In this document: piece after piece, positions 55,304 to 64,000 of the stretch
How positions within the stretch are numbered: position 1 is the stretch's first letter
Layout: each line of letters opens with the position of its first letter
NCBI GenBank assembly: GCA_947503895.1
Contig: CANNFT010000005.1
Span: 372,001-436,000, forward strand
Source: an uncultured Saccharospirillaceae bacterium
GTDB taxonomy: Bacteria > Pseudomonadota > Gammaproteobacteria > Pseudomonadales > Oceanobacteraceae
Direction of reading: 5' to 3'
DNA length: 64,000 bases
Translations under genes and position numbers: made by a program
Notes under the pieces: model-generated
The model's input: the letters and a program-made list of their open reading frames with translations, nothing else
What the model was told of the DNA's origin: nothing
The model's database searches: none

Positions 55304-56137
55304 TTAAAATGATCCTTGAATGGAAAAATACGTACCGGTTTGATCTTTCAATGTGGCAATTTCACCCAGTTGTAAATATGCGAGGGTTATGGATAAAGAT
55401 TTACTCGGGAAGTATGCAATAAATACATCTTGCCAGTCTTCTTCCTTTACGTTGTTAATGTTATCGGGTTTTTCTCTGTATTCTAGGCCAACCGCAATAC
55501 GCCGATGAATAAACAAAGCTGCAGCCACTTCAAATAAGATATCTGCATGGTCGCTCGACTTCGTTCCGTAACCGAGTAGACCTAATTGGTTTGCTTTGCT
55601 GTAACGGAGATTGGCGTTGAGGAGTGCCGTGCGCATTAGTGGGCCAGCCAGCCATATTTTAGCGGTGCTTAAATAAATGTCCGTACCTTTGGTGTCACGA
55701 GCACCCAGTGAGTTTGCCACCGCTTTATCTAATAGACTTTTGTGTTGCAACCCCAAGCTGAATTGAGGCCAGGTGCCGTACAATGCATCTCCGTAAAGAC
55801 GGGTTTTAATACCCAATATATTTTGCTTAATATCAACACTATTGGTTTTATTCTGAAAGCGAAGTTGAGAAAACGAGGTCTCTACTCGGTCATACAGCCC
55901 TAATGCCACGCCATGGGAAGATAATGTGTAATCTTTTACGTCTGCCTCGCTCATCGTGGCGCTCAATCCCACTTCATCTCGTGTTGCATAGCCACTCAAC
56001 ATTGCCCACGGAATGATGCCACCACCGGCACCACCTTCAATTGGCCCCACACCTGAAGTCGCCAGTATTTTACCGTTGTCAGCGTGTCCCAAAGACCCCA
56101 CTATGATCAGCGCGACTGTGGCCAAACGGTATTTCAT
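55304..56137 (-). CDS. DUF3034 outer-membrane-type protein
   Basis: Signal peptide (about 19 residues) followed by the DUF3034 signature: GKILATSGVGPIEGGAGGGIIPWAMLSGYATRDEVGLSA...LSSHGVALGLYDRVETSFSQLRF. The alternating hydrophobic pattern and the terminal aromatic SIQGSF suggest a small beta-barrel. The start ATG 56137 overlaps the EAL gene stop by four bases (ATGA), so it is coupled. Function is unknown. Confidence 0.8.
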   Translation of the reverse strand: MKYRLATVALIIVGSLGHADNGKILATSGVGPIEGGAGGGIIPWAMLSGYATRDEVGLSATMSEADVKDYTLSSHGVALGLYDRVETSFSQLRFQNKTNSVDIKQNILGIKTRLYGDALYGTWPQFSLGLQHKSLLDKAVANSLGARDTKGTDIYLSTAKIWLAGPLMRTALLNANLRYSKANQLGLLGYGTKSSDHADILFEVAAALFIHRRIAVGLEYREKPDNINNVKEEDWQDVFIAYFPSKSLSITLAYLQLGEIATLKDQTGTYFSIQGSF

Positions 56138-58461
56138 GATGATGCCTCTGGTACTTTGTATTCCTGAAGCCAAGTTTCAAAATCGCTCGCACTAATGGGG
56201 CGGCTGATTAAATAACCTTGTAATTTATTACACCCCCAATGCTTTAGCATTGAAAATGATTGCAATGTTTCAACGCCTTCTGCGACCACACTTAAACCAA
56301 TGTTATGCGCGAGTTCTATCGTCGATTTAACGATGGCCTGATCATTTTTGTCACTGTCGAGATGAATAACAAAGGACTTGTCAATTTTCAGCTCGTCTAT
56401 GGGCATATTTTTAAGTTGAGATAATGATGAATAACCGGTTCCATAATCATCAATGGATAAAGAGAAGCCAATTTTCTTAAGTCTGTGTAACACTTGAATG
56501 GCTACTTCTGGATTATTCATGACGGCACTCTCAGTGATTTCCAGCATGATGTCATCTGGTTGTAGCTGGTGCTTGATCAGCAGTAATTCAAGATTCTTCG
56601 GAAAATCACTGACTAAATCGTAGGCAGATAAATTGACGGCAATGGTGATGCCGAGACCTTGTTTCTTCCAGCGACTAGCTTGTGTAAAGACGTTCGTTAA
56701 TACCCAATTGGTTAGGCTAGGCATCAGTCCTGTTTGCTCGGCAAGGGTAATGAATTCCTCAGGTGAAATCACGCCATACTTTGGGTGAACCCAGCGCAAT
56801 AACGCTTCTACTTGATTAACGACATTTAATTTACTGTCAACTTTGGCTTGGTAATGAATATTTAACGCATCCGCCTTCAGAGCTTCCTTAAGGCCATTAA
56901 TCAAATCAATTTGCCTCAAATGCCGTTCATCTTGACCTTCTTCGTAAATAAAGTAATCAAGCTTGAAATCTTTTGCATGGTTGAGAGCAATTTCGCTACG
57001 TCGCAGCAGTTGCTCCGCTTCATTGCCTTGTTTTGGGTAAAATGAAATACCCATGATGATATGATTTTTTAAGCGAAGGTCATGGACAGAGAGTGGATAC
57101 TCTAAAATGGTTTGAAAGTTTGTAATTTTTTCAGTGATTGTATTGTCGTTTACGTTATTGAGAATGACTGCAAACTCAGCAGCATTGAGTCGAGCTACGT
57201 AGTGCGTGCGATAAGTATAAGATATTAAAACCTGAGCGAACGCTATGAGCAGTGCATCCCCAATGTCATAGCCAAAAGTGTCATTTACCTCTTTAAATTT
57301 ATCAATGTAAATTCGTACGATGGCAATTTCTTTGTTTGGCGTACTCGAGATGGAATCGGAAAGCTGTTTAATCAGGTAGCTGCGATTTGCAACACCCGTC
57401 AAACTGTCGTTATAGGCTAGATAAGTGAGTTTTTCTTCCCGTGATGCAATTTCTTTCTGCATGATATTGAAGTGTTCGCTGAGTCTAGAAATTTCAACGC
57501 TTGAATGATTGGGCTCTATGATTTCTTTGTAATTTCCGGAACTCACTTCCTTTGTTACCTTGGCCAAGTTGATAATTGGGCTGGTGATTTTTCGGGCAAG
57601 AAAGAATGCGCTGATAATGGATAGAATTAGCGTGATACCGGCGATGATGACGATTTGCACTTTTAAAGGATAAAACTGTAAAAAAGACTCTCTTAATGAG
57701 GTATTCAAAAATGCGTTAATTTCAAAAAAATCCGATTCAGATAGTTTGACCGCAAGCGTTAAATAGTTCAATTCATGTTGACTGAGTAGTTCTTTAATGG
57801 ATGTATCGTTACTTGAGCGAGCGTGAATGTCAGCTTGAATGCTTTCTATGGTCGAAACGAATGCCACATTATTTTTATTGCCCTTAGCTTTGAATATAAC
57901 ATCTAGGTTCGTCAGTTCTTTAAGCTGTAGCGCGAACTCTTTATCAATTCGTGTTGCAACAATCGCCCAGGCCAGTGTAATGGGTGCTTTGACGGGCAGC
58001 ATGACATATTGAAATATCTCGTCTTGTATGAGAAAAATGCCCGATAATCCGCTTTTGGTTTGATCAGACTTAAGCAGTACTTTTATATATGCCGTATCCA
58101 GTTGGTGCGCTTGCTGGCTGCTAATAACCTCTCCATTTAGCGTAATTAACATCATTAAATCTGCATTAATGCGGTTGCGATTATTGACCAGTGCAGATTC
58201 TATGGTTGCTTGATCGTTCGAGGTGACGGCATCTTTGAATCCAAAGTCGGCAACCAAAACAGTGGCAGAGTTTAAAAGTTGATTCCCCCGTTCGTTGAGC
58301 AGTTGCTCAAAGACTTTCTTACCGACATTTAGCTTGGCTTGTGCTTGAACCTTAACACTATTATTGGTGGCCAACAGCACAGATCCAATGGTTGCAATGG
58401 TACTCACGATTAATAAGCTCAGGAAAAATATTGCAATACGATTACGCAAGCTCATTTTCAT
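56134..58461 (-). CDS. Membrane GGDEF/EAL protein, probable c-di-GMP phosphodiesterase
   Basis: The product is 775 residues. Two membrane helices (about 10-30 and 273-292) bound a roughly 240-residue periplasmic sensor; then HAMP, a GGDEF domain and an EAL domain. The GGDEF active site is degenerate (LNAAEF in place of GGDEF), so cyclase activity is unlikely. The EAL domain keeps EALLRW, ITESAVMNN, DDYGTGYSS, ELKIDKSF and AEGVET, so it should degrade c-di-GMP. Its start overlaps the cupredoxin gene stop by one base and its stop overlaps the DUF3034 start, which implies an envelope sensory unit. Confidence 0.88.
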   Translation of the reverse strand: MKMSLRNRIAIFFLSLLIVSTIATIGSVLLATNNSVKVQAQAKLNVGKKVFEQLLNERGNQLLNSATVLVADFGFKDAVTSNDQATIESALVNNRNRINADLMMLITLNGEVISSQQAHQLDTAYIKVLLKSDQTKSGLSGIFLIQDEIFQYVMLPVKAPITLAWAIVATRIDKEFALQLKELTNLDVIFKAKGNKNNVAFVSTIESIQADIHARSSNDTSIKELLSQHELNYLTLAVKLSESDFFEINAFLNTSLRESFLQFYPLKVQIVIIAGITLILSIISAFFLARKITSPIINLAKVTKEVSSGNYKEIIEPNHSSVEISRLSEHFNIMQKEIASREEKLTYLAYNDSLTGVANRSYLIKQLSDSISSTPNKEIAIVRIYIDKFKEVNDTFGYDIGDALLIAFAQVLISYTYRTHYVARLNAAEFAVILNNVNDNTITEKITNFQTILEYPLSVHDLRLKNHIIMGISFYPKQGNEAEQLLRRSEIALNHAKDFKLDYFIYEEGQDERHLRQIDLINGLKEALKADALNIHYQAKVDSKLNVVNQVEALLRWVHPKYGVISPEEFITLAEQTGLMPSLTNWVLTNVFTQASRWKKQGLGITIAVNLSAYDLVSDFPKNLELLLIKHQLQPDDIMLEITESAVMNNPEVAIQVLHRLKKIGFSLSIDDYGTGYSSLSQLKNMPIDELKIDKSFVIHLDSDKNDQAIVKSTIELAHNIGLSVVAEGVETLQSFSMLKHWGCNKLQGYLISRPISASDFETWLQEYKVPEASS

Positions 58462-59117
58462 TATTTTAGATACCTACGCTTAAATGTCTTAAGTTCAGGT
58501 TGGGGCTCGGGCTTATTCAACATCAGTTTCAGAATAAGCGGACCGGTTTCTGGCCAATCTTGAATGTTGTGTGTAATGATTTGATTGGGGAGCAAGCTCC
58601 AAGGATGCCAGTACTCGAGACTTTGAGGTGCTTCGGCAGCCTGAATTTCAGCGATACCATTTTGATCACTTACGGCAAAATCTCGCCAAGGTGAAACGTA
58701 AATATAGCCGATCATGGTGTCGTGAATATTGCACCCGAGCACAACCACGCCGGCTTGATCAAATAAAATAGGTGCATCTGGTTTATTCGCGTAAAGCTTG
58801 GTTTCAAAGCGCTTAGCTTTTGAGAATGAATAAACGTGATGACGTATGTTGTCGCTGTTTGGAAAGCTCACCGTGCGGCCTTGTTCAATGGCAATGACCA
58901 TGGGCGAGAATTGCATATCTATTTGGTCGATGACAGCAGGCTCAGCTGGCAACAAGGCCTCCGTCACTGGCGCGTTTGGGTGAGCAATGACGGCAAATTC
59001 AACGGGTTTATTTTCATCATCGACGAACTGTATTTGATAGCGATCCGCACTCGTCAATGGCGCAATTGAAACCCCTACAAACGCACAGAACTGTGGCAGT
59101 AACTGTTTCCAAAACAT
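58461..59117 (-). CDS. Periplasmic cupredoxin (methylamine-utilisation-like)
   Basis: Signal peptide (about 24 residues), then a plastocyanin-like domain: VSFPNSDNIRHHVYSFS (His93/His94) and GVVVLGCNIHDTMIGYIYV (Cys129, His132, Met135), the four-ligand blue-copper pattern. Annotated homologues are often called methylamine utilisation protein although no methylamine genes are here. It is the first gene of the four-gene run with the GGDEF/EAL, DUF3034 and globin genes, so it may be a copper or redox sensor or electron carrier feeding the periplasmic sensor. Confidence 0.85.
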   Translation of the reverse strand: MFWKQLLPQFCAFVGVSIAPLTSADRYQIQFVDDENKPVEFAVIAHPNAPVTEALLPAEPAVIDQIDMQFSPMVIAIEQGRTVSFPNSDNIRHHVYSFSKAKRFETKLYANKPDAPILFDQAGVVVLGCNIHDTMIGYIYVSPWRDFAVSDQNGIAEIQAAEAPQSLEYWHPWSLLPNQIITHNIQDWPETGPLILKLMLNKPEPQPELKTFKRRYLK

Positions 59118-59213
59118 GGTGGACTCTTATCTCGTAGCTCGACCTCTTTAGCATAGATGATAAAACTGTGTAGATGGGTTTTGGCTGATGAACGAAATAA
59201 GGATCAAAAAAAC

Positions 59214-59253
59214 AAAAACCGGCAGTTGATAATCAACTGTCGGTTTGTATTTT
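59214..59253 (-). terminator. Terminator after pepA
   Basis: Stem AAACCGGCAGTTGAT (59216-59230) with ATCAACTGTCGGTTT (59232-59246) (one weak pair); on the minus strand the hairpin is followed by TTTTGTTTTTTTG. This ends pepA and isolates it from the cupredoxin operon. Confidence 0.85.
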
Positions 59254-59296
59254 TTTACTCAAACTGGTGTTTTCCCCTGTTTGAGTGTGTTGTTGG

Positions 59297-60775
59297 TTAT
59301 TCCTTACCCATTAGATAAGTGACCAGTAAGGGAACAGGTCGGCCACTGGAGCCTTTGTTCTTGCCACCGCTAAACCATGCTGTACCGGCAATATCCAAAT
59401 GCGCCCATTTCTGGCCTTCGGTAAAACGAGATAAGAAACACGCAGCGGTTGTTGCACCTGCCAGTCGCCCACCAATATTAGCGATGTCGGCAAAGTTGCT
59501 ATCGAGCAACTCTTGGTATTCTTCCTGAAGTGGCAAGCGCCACACAGCATCACGCGACAGCTCTGCTGCTGATTGGATTTCTTCAGCCAGTGCTTCGTCT
59601 TGTGTCATGAGACCCGAATTAACCCCGCCTAAAGCCATCATGCAGGCACCGGTGAGTGTCGCGATGTCCACAATCGAAGCGGGCTTGAAGGTGTCGATGG
59701 CATAGGTGAGTGCATCGCATAGCACCAATCGGCCCTCTGCGTCAGTATTGAGAATTTCAATGGTGGTGCCATTCATGGCCGTCACAATGTCGCCCGGCTT
59801 CGTCGCGTGCCCCGCGGGCATGTTCTCTGCGGCGGCGATGACCCCCACGACATTGATGGGTAAGTTCAGCGCACATAGAGTTTTTAAGGTCCCCAATACC
59901 GACGCGGCGCCACACATGTCGTACTTCATTTCATCCATACCTGCGCCGGGCTTCAAGCTAATGCCGCCGGTATCAAATGTGATGCCTTTGCCGACTAATA
60001 CATGCGGAGCATCGCCTTTTTTGCCGCCGGTGTAATTCAGGCAGATTAACTTGCCTGGCTCGATCGAACCTGCGGATACGGATAAGAATGATCCCATTCC
60101 CAACTCTTCCATGCGGTCTTCTTCTAGAACATCCACGGCGAGCTTATCGTATTGTTCCGCTAACGATACGGCGGTTTCCGCTAGGAAAGAGGGTGTGGCA
60201 ATGTTGCCGGGAAGGTTACCCAAGGTTTTGCACAGGGCCATGCCGACAGCAATGGCTTTGCCTTGTTGTAGGGCTGTTTCCATGGCTGGATCGGCGATGA
60301 CAGTCAACGTTTCTATGGTTTTAGATTCGTCTTCTTCGCCTTCTTTCGGTTTGCTCTTGCACTCTTTGAACTCGTACAGTGCATCTTCAAAGCATTGTGC
60401 GAGTTGCTGATGCGCCCATGCTTCATCGACATCATCAAACGACAGGCCATGAAGTGTGATGGCGCCTTTATCACTGGCAGAGTTTTTGAGGCAAGTGGCA
60501 GCGGCTTTAACGGATTTGATCCAGTCTTTACCTTTGATGGCATCTTTACCGATGCCCATGAGGATCATGCGGGTTCCGTTGACGGACGGCAGTAGCAATG
60601 TGCTGCCGGCTTTACCGCTAAAATCTTTTTGCTGCAGTAGCGTGTCAATGATCCCCCCAAAGTCTTGGTTTATTTGCTGGGTGGCGGAAGGTAAATCCCC
60701 TTCGCTGGGAACCGCTACAATCAGAGTGTGGTCAGTAAGTGTGTTTAATGCGCCTGTCGATAGACTAAAGTCCAT
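59297..60775 (-). CDS. pepA: Leucyl aminopeptidase (cytosol)
   Basis: M17 zinc aminopeptidase, in some bacteria also a DNA-binding factor for site-specific recombination. Signatures: VGKGITFDTGGISLKPGAGMDEMKYDMCGA and the NTDAEGRLVLCDAL metal motif. ATG 60775 is preceded by GGAG five bases upstream and gives 492 residues; the frame is open to 60799. It is divergent from lptF, the conserved arrangement. Confidence 0.95.
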   Translation of the reverse strand: MDFSLSTGALNTLTDHTLIVAVPSEGDLPSATQQINQDFGGIIDTLLQQKDFSGKAGSTLLLPSVNGTRMILMGIGKDAIKGKDWIKSVKAAATCLKNSASDKGAITLHGLSFDDVDEAWAHQQLAQCFEDALYEFKECKSKPKEGEEDESKTIETLTVIADPAMETALQQGKAIAVGMALCKTLGNLPGNIATPSFLAETAVSLAEQYDKLAVDVLEEDRMEELGMGSFLSVSAGSIEPGKLICLNYTGGKKGDAPHVLVGKGITFDTGGISLKPGAGMDEMKYDMCGAASVLGTLKTLCALNLPINVVGVIAAAENMPAGHATKPGDIVTAMNGTTIEILNTDAEGRLVLCDALTYAIDTFKPASIVDIATLTGACMMALGGVNSGLMTQDEALAEEIQSAAELSRDAVWRLPLQEEYQELLDSNFADIANIGGRLAGATTAACFLSRFTEGQKWAHLDIAGTAWFSGGKNKGSSGRPVPLLVTYLMGKE

Positions 60776-60840
60776 GATGTCTCCACATGGTTTGCACACG
60801 GCGGTATGCCGTGTAGAGGTCGTGAATAAAATCGGTGATA

Positions 60841-61998
60841 ATGCCGAGTCTACTTGAACATGCCAAATTTTCCAGAGATCCGGTTTTGATATTAACTCGT
60901 TACTTTGTTCGCGAATTACTCACATCGACGTTTGTCATCACCGGTGTGCTTATGATGATTGTGATCAGTGCTCGTTTGATCGTCTATTTGAATCAAGCTG
61001 TGGCCGGCATCATCTCCACTAAAATGGTGTTCTACACCGTTCTATTCAACACGCCAATGTTTTTGCAGCTGATTTTGCCGCTGGGGTTTTTCATCAGTAT
61101 TTTGCTGGTTTACGGCCGCATGTACGTCGAAAATGAAATGACCACACTGCATGCCTGTGGTTACGGGCCATCTCATGTATTAAAGACAACCCTCGTGCCG
61201 GCCGCCATGATGGCGGTCATCGTGGCGCTTCTAAGCCTTTGGTTATCCCCCAAATCTGCCGAGCTGCTCGATCGCTACTATCAGGAACAGCAAAAAGAAA
61301 GTGAGTTTTCGTTTCTGACGCCGGGGCGTTTCCAAAGTTTTGGCAAGGGCGGCAGTCGCGTGAGTTACGCAGAAGGGTTAAGCGATGACCGAAAAGCGAT
61401 GAAAGGCGTGTTCATCGCCGATGGTGATACCTTACTGTTGGCAGACTACGGCACTCAGTATGTGAAAGATGATACGGGCAGTCGCTATTTAGAGCTGACC
61501 AATGGTCGCCGTTTTGATGGTACACCGGGGCAGTTAGAGTTTCGCAGCATGGAGTTTGAATCGTACTCCGTCAAAATTGCCGAAGAAAGCGCAGCGGCGA
61601 AAGCGGCGCGACAAGAGGCCAAGAGCAGCTTTTCGTTGTTGGGCAGTGACAAGCTAAAAGACCGCGCTCAGCTGCACTATCGCATAGGTTTGGTATTGCT
61701 GATTCCGATAGTGACCTTGATTGCTTTTCCTTTGGCCAAGGTGAACCCTCGTCAAGGCCGCTATTCTCGCCTGCTCCCTGCGATATTAATTTACATGGCT
61801 TATTACTCCTCCATGGTGACGGGCTTGAGTGTCATGGGCGATGGCAAAACACCAGAGTGGGCCGGTTTGTGGTGGATTCACGGGATCTTCCTCACAATTG
61901 GTATCGGTTTGATGTTTGGAATAGACGGCATTAAATCGCTGTTTCAAAAAAATAAAACAGCAGTGATTTCGAATAAAACAGGTGCCGATCATGCGTAA
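60841..61998 (+). CDS. lptF: LPS export ABC permease LptF
   Basis: LptF is one of the two membrane subunits of the LptB2FG transporter that moves LPS from the inner membrane. N- and C-terminal membrane helix triples bracket a periplasmic beta-jellyroll region; the family motif FYTVLFNTPMFLQLILPLGFFISILLVYGRMYVENEMTTLHACGYG is visible in parts. The start is uncertain: ATG 60841, GTG 60835 or TTG 60886; the last would fit the usual LptF N terminus best. The stop overlaps lptG by eight bases. Confidence 0.93.
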   Translation: MPSLLEHAKFSRDPVLILTRYFVRELLTSTFVITGVLMMIVISARLIVYLNQAVAGIISTKMVFYTVLFNTPMFLQLILPLGFFISILLVYGRMYVENEMTTLHACGYGPSHVLKTTLVPAAMMAVIVALLSLWLSPKSAELLDRYYQEQQKESEFSFLTPGRFQSFGKGGSRVSYAEGLSDDRKAMKGVFIADGDTLLLADYGTQYVKDDTGSRYLELTNGRRFDGTPGQLEFRSMEFESYSVKIAEESAAAKAARQEAKSSFSLLGSDKLKDRAQLHYRIGLVLLIPIVTLIAFPLAKVNPRQGRYSRLLPAILIYMAYYSSMVTGLSVMGDGKTPEWAGLWWIHGIFLTIGIGLMFGIDGIKSLFQKNKTAVISNKTGADHA

Positions 61999-63055
61999 GA
62001 TTGATAGCTATGTACGCACGTCCGTACTGAACGCAATTTTGATGGTTCTGTTGGTGTTGGCGATGCTGGACATGGTGTTCGCCCTACTTGATCAATTGGA
62101 TGATATGCGTAAAGGGTACGGCATCTGGCAGGTGATGTATTACGTGGTGTTATCAACACCGACGCGATTGTACGAATACGTTCCCATGGCAACGTTGATC
62201 GGCTGTTTGGCCGGTTTAGGTGGATTGGCCAACAACAGCGAGTTGACGGCCATACGTGCGGCGGGCGTTTCTACTAACCGTATTTTGATTTCCACCATGA
62301 AGCCGGCGGCCATCATGATGGCCCTTGGGCTGATTCTGGGTGAATTTGTGGTGCCTAATCTCGAGAGTATGTCGAGCAGCTTCCGTACTATTGCGCAAGG
62401 GAAGTCTGAGGTCGAGAACAACCGAGGAAAGGGCTATTGGCACCGCGAAGGCAATGCGTTTATGCGGTTTAAAGCCATTGAACCCAATGGTGTACTACAC
62501 GGTGTCACGCACTTCCAGTTTAATGATGAACAGCAGTTGGTAAAAATGACTCATGCTCGCCGCGCATTGTATCAACGAAATAGTTGGCAAATGGAAAATG
62601 TGCGGGAGACACGTATTGGTGCATTCAAATCCGAAGTGCAGCAGTTTCCAACGCTCGAATGGAAAAGTGACCTTACCCCCGATCAGTTAAAATTTGTGGC
62701 CCAAGCCCCTGCTTTTATGGCGATCTCCACTCTTTATGACTATTCCAATTACTTAGATAGCCAAGGTCTGAACGGCGGGGAATTTAAACTGGCATTTTGG
62801 AAGAAGATTCTTCAGCCGTTAAGTACGGCTGCTTTGGTGCTCATTGGTATTTCTTTCATTTTTGGGCCATTGCGCTCGGTGACCATGGGGCAGCGGTTGT
62901 TCAGCGGGATATTAGTGGGGCTAATTTATAAATTCAGTGTGGATTTACTCGGACCGGCTGGGCTGGTGCTGGGCTTTGGACCGTTCTGGGCGAACATATT
63001 GCCGGTGGTGGTATGCGTTGGCTGGGGCAGTTGGATGCTGCGCAAAGCAGGTTAA
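61991..63055 (+). CDS. lptG: LPS export ABC permease LptG
   Basis: Second permease of the LptB2FG complex. Six membrane helices and a periplasmic domain; N terminus MRKIDSYVRTSVLNAILMVLL and the YEYVPMATLIGCLAGLGGLANNSELTAIRAAGVS stretch are diagnostic. ATG 61991 gives 354 residues and matches the family; an upstream GTG at 61982 is unlikely. It overlaps lptF by eight bases, so the two are coupled. Confidence 0.94.
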   Translation: MRKIDSYVRTSVLNAILMVLLVLAMLDMVFALLDQLDDMRKGYGIWQVMYYVVLSTPTRLYEYVPMATLIGCLAGLGGLANNSELTAIRAAGVSTNRILISTMKPAAIMMALGLILGEFVVPNLESMSSSFRTIAQGKSEVENNRGKGYWHREGNAFMRFKAIEPNGVLHGVTHFQFNDEQQLVKMTHARRALYQRNSWQMENVRETRIGAFKSEVQQFPTLEWKSDLTPDQLKFVAQAPAFMAISTLYDYSNYLDSQGLNGGEFKLAFWKKILQPLSTAALVLIGISFIFGPLRSVTMGQRLFSGILVGLIYKFSVDLLGPAGLVLGFGPFWANILPVVVCVGWGSWMLRKAG

Positions 63056-63122
63056 CGCTTCGCAGCGCCGGTGGATTTGGTGCCTATTACAACAACCTGC
63101 TAGTCAATGTTGTCGATTCGGT

Positions 63123-63128
63123 TATAAT
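63123..63128 (+). promoter_or_regulatory. Probable -10 element upstream of the phosphoribosyltransferase
   Basis: TATAAT in TTGTCGATTCGGTTATAATC, 150 bases before the start. A similar context occurs upstream of mqo (TTGTCGATTGGGTATAATGC). A TAGTCA 16 bases upstream is a poor -35. Confidence 0.45.
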
Positions 63129-63280
63129 CCGCGGCCAAATTATCGTACGGCATGCGATCAGCCTCGCTTCTGCTCTGACATTACAGGGTAGGCGCGCGGG
63201 TTGACCACCCTAGCAATGCAGCAGATGGACAAAATTGCAGGCTGTTAATCCAAACCCTCGGACCTCATGTGGAGTGGACA

Positions 63281-63853
63281 ATGGAAAAGAAGTTCATCAG
63301 TGCTCAGCAACTGCTGGAAGACTCATTTAAGCTGGCGCTTCAAGTGTATGAAAGTGGCTATCGCCCCAACTACATAGTGGGCGTATGGCGTGGTGGTGCA
63401 CCTGTTGGCATCGCGGTCCAAGAGTTGTTTGATGTCTTAGATGTTAAGGCAGATCACATCGCCATCCGAACGTCTTCTTATAACGCGATTGGTGAGCGTG
63501 AGAAGCACGTGAAAGTGCACGGCTTAACCTACTTGATTAAGCGTCTGGAAAGCGAAGACTCACTATTGATCGTCGATGATGTGCATGACTCAGGTTTGAG
63601 TATTCATGAGACGATTAAAGATCTAGAAAAAGCATGTAAAAAGAATACGCCTGAGATTCGTATTGCGACGCCTTACTATAAGCCAGCAAACAATAAAACT
63701 GGCCGTATTCCGGATTACTTCATGTATGAGACCAGTGAGTGGTTGGTCTTCCCGCATGAGCTAGACGGCTTATCGCCAGAGGAATTGAAGGAGCATAATC
63801 CGGGGATCGCGGATATTGTGGATCGATTGGAAGCACTAAAAGCAGAGAAATAG
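63281..63853 (+). CDS. Hypoxanthine phosphoribosyltransferase-type enzyme
   Basis: Type I phosphoribosyltransferase fold of 190 residues with PRPP motif LLIVDDVHDSGLSI and GVWRGGAPVGI. It resembles HPRT-like proteins annotated as hypoxanthine phosphoribosyltransferase in pseudomonads; purine salvage is the likely role, though some members act on other bases. ATG 63281 is preferred: GGAG lies six bases upstream; an in-frame GTG four codons earlier does not. It ends at a strong terminator. Confidence 0.82.
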   Translation: MEKKFISAQQLLEDSFKLALQVYESGYRPNYIVGVWRGGAPVGIAVQELFDVLDVKADHIAIRTSSYNAIGEREKHVKVHGLTYLIKRLESEDSLLIVDDVHDSGLSIHETIKDLEKACKKNTPEIRIATPYYKPANNKTGRIPDYFMYETSEWLVFPHELDGLSPEELKEHNPGIADIVDRLEALKAEK

Positions 63854-63895
63854 CCCGCTGATACTCGCAGGGTTATATATCCAGTTCGTGTGATG

Positions 63896-63941
63896 AAAAA
63901 GCCAGACCACCTATTCGAATAGAAAGGGGGTCTGGCTTTTT
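63896..63941. terminator. Terminator after the phosphoribosyltransferase gene
   Basis: Stem AAAAAGCCAGACC (63896-63908) with GGTCTGGCTTTTT (63929-63941). Strong intrinsic terminator, with T tracts for both strands. Confidence 0.9.
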
Positions 63942-63952
63942 GCATTTCTGGG

Positions 63953-64000
63953 TTAGCCTAGAATTTCTTGCTTAATCTCAGAGTAAGATTGTGACTCTAA
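63953..64000 (-). CDS. 3' end of a minus-strand gene (partial)
   Basis: From the window edge a minus-strand frame reads LESQSYSEIKQEILG then TAA (63955-63953), ending right beside the shared terminator. This spacing suggests the tail of a convergent gene, but 15 codons are too few for identification. Confidence 0.3.
   Translation of the reverse strand, partial: LESQSYSEIKQEILG

Overview
The window is chromosomal DNA of a gammaproteobacterium. The order dksA - gluQ - cbrX - cbrA - cbrB - (small RNA) - pcnB - folK - panB - panC - panD - pgi matches the Pseudomonas arrangement as I remember it. Together with the sodium-type PomAB stator, the MQO-type malate dehydrogenase and marine-type accessory genes, this points to the Pseudomonadales/Oceanospirillales side of the class. 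No species is claimed. Nearly all of the sequence is ordinary housekeeping DNA with short gaps. I see no IS element, CRISPR array, rRNA or tRNA.

Layout. 0-3.7 kb: an envelope retropepsin-like protein, a small lipoprotein, a fatty-acid desaturase and an LRR-protein kinase. 3.7-7 kb (minus): isoprenoid operon xseB-ispA-dxs. 7.4-9.9 kb: pomA, pomB and a PilZ protein. 10-15.1 kb: rnr, rlmB and a sensor histidine kinase. 15.1-16.8 kb (minus): a DnaT-like gene and a lambda-P-like gene, a probable replicative-helicase loader pair, followed by alr. In Pseudomonas the rpsF-rpsR-rplI-dnaB block lies at this place. 18.6-20.6 kb: malate:quinone oxidoreductase and a TPR protein. 20.7-26.3 kb (minus): methionine salvage genes mtnA, mtnB, mtnD and mtnC with an outer-membrane phospholipase A inserted and a thiolase at the end. 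26.4-34.4 kb (minus): a chemoreceptor, pgi, panD, panC, panB, folK and pcnB.

34.4-41.7 kb is the most informative part. The CbrA/CbrB carbon-nitrogen control system is here. A 58-codon cbrX gene overlaps the start of cbrA. Between cbrB and pcnB, where Pseudomonas encodes the Hfq/Crc-titrating RNA CrcZ, the minus strand has a sigma-54 promoter, upstream TGTTAC/GTAACA inverted repeats, and about 300 nt carrying six A-rich Hfq/Crc-type motifs, two of them in hairpin loops. I call this a CrcZ-like RNA. A matching A-rich loop covers the ribosome binding site of a secreted-protein gene at 45.37 kb.

42-46.4 kb: an aminotransferase, sfsA and several small envelope genes of unknown function. 46.4-63 kb: the usually contiguous set valS-holC-pepA / lptF-lptG is present but split by two accessory blocks. 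The first (49.5-52.9 kb) has a lipoprotein, a DUF1203 protein and three related small lipoproteins. The second (53.7-59.1 kb) has an SGNH hydrolase and a tight four-gene operon: periplasmic cupredoxin, GGDEF/EAL receptor, DUF3034 protein and lipid-anchored truncated haemoglobin. That operon is a candidate for an undescribed envelope copper/redox/gas-sensing c-di-GMP system. The window ends with a hypoxanthine phosphoribosyltransferase-type gene and a terminator.
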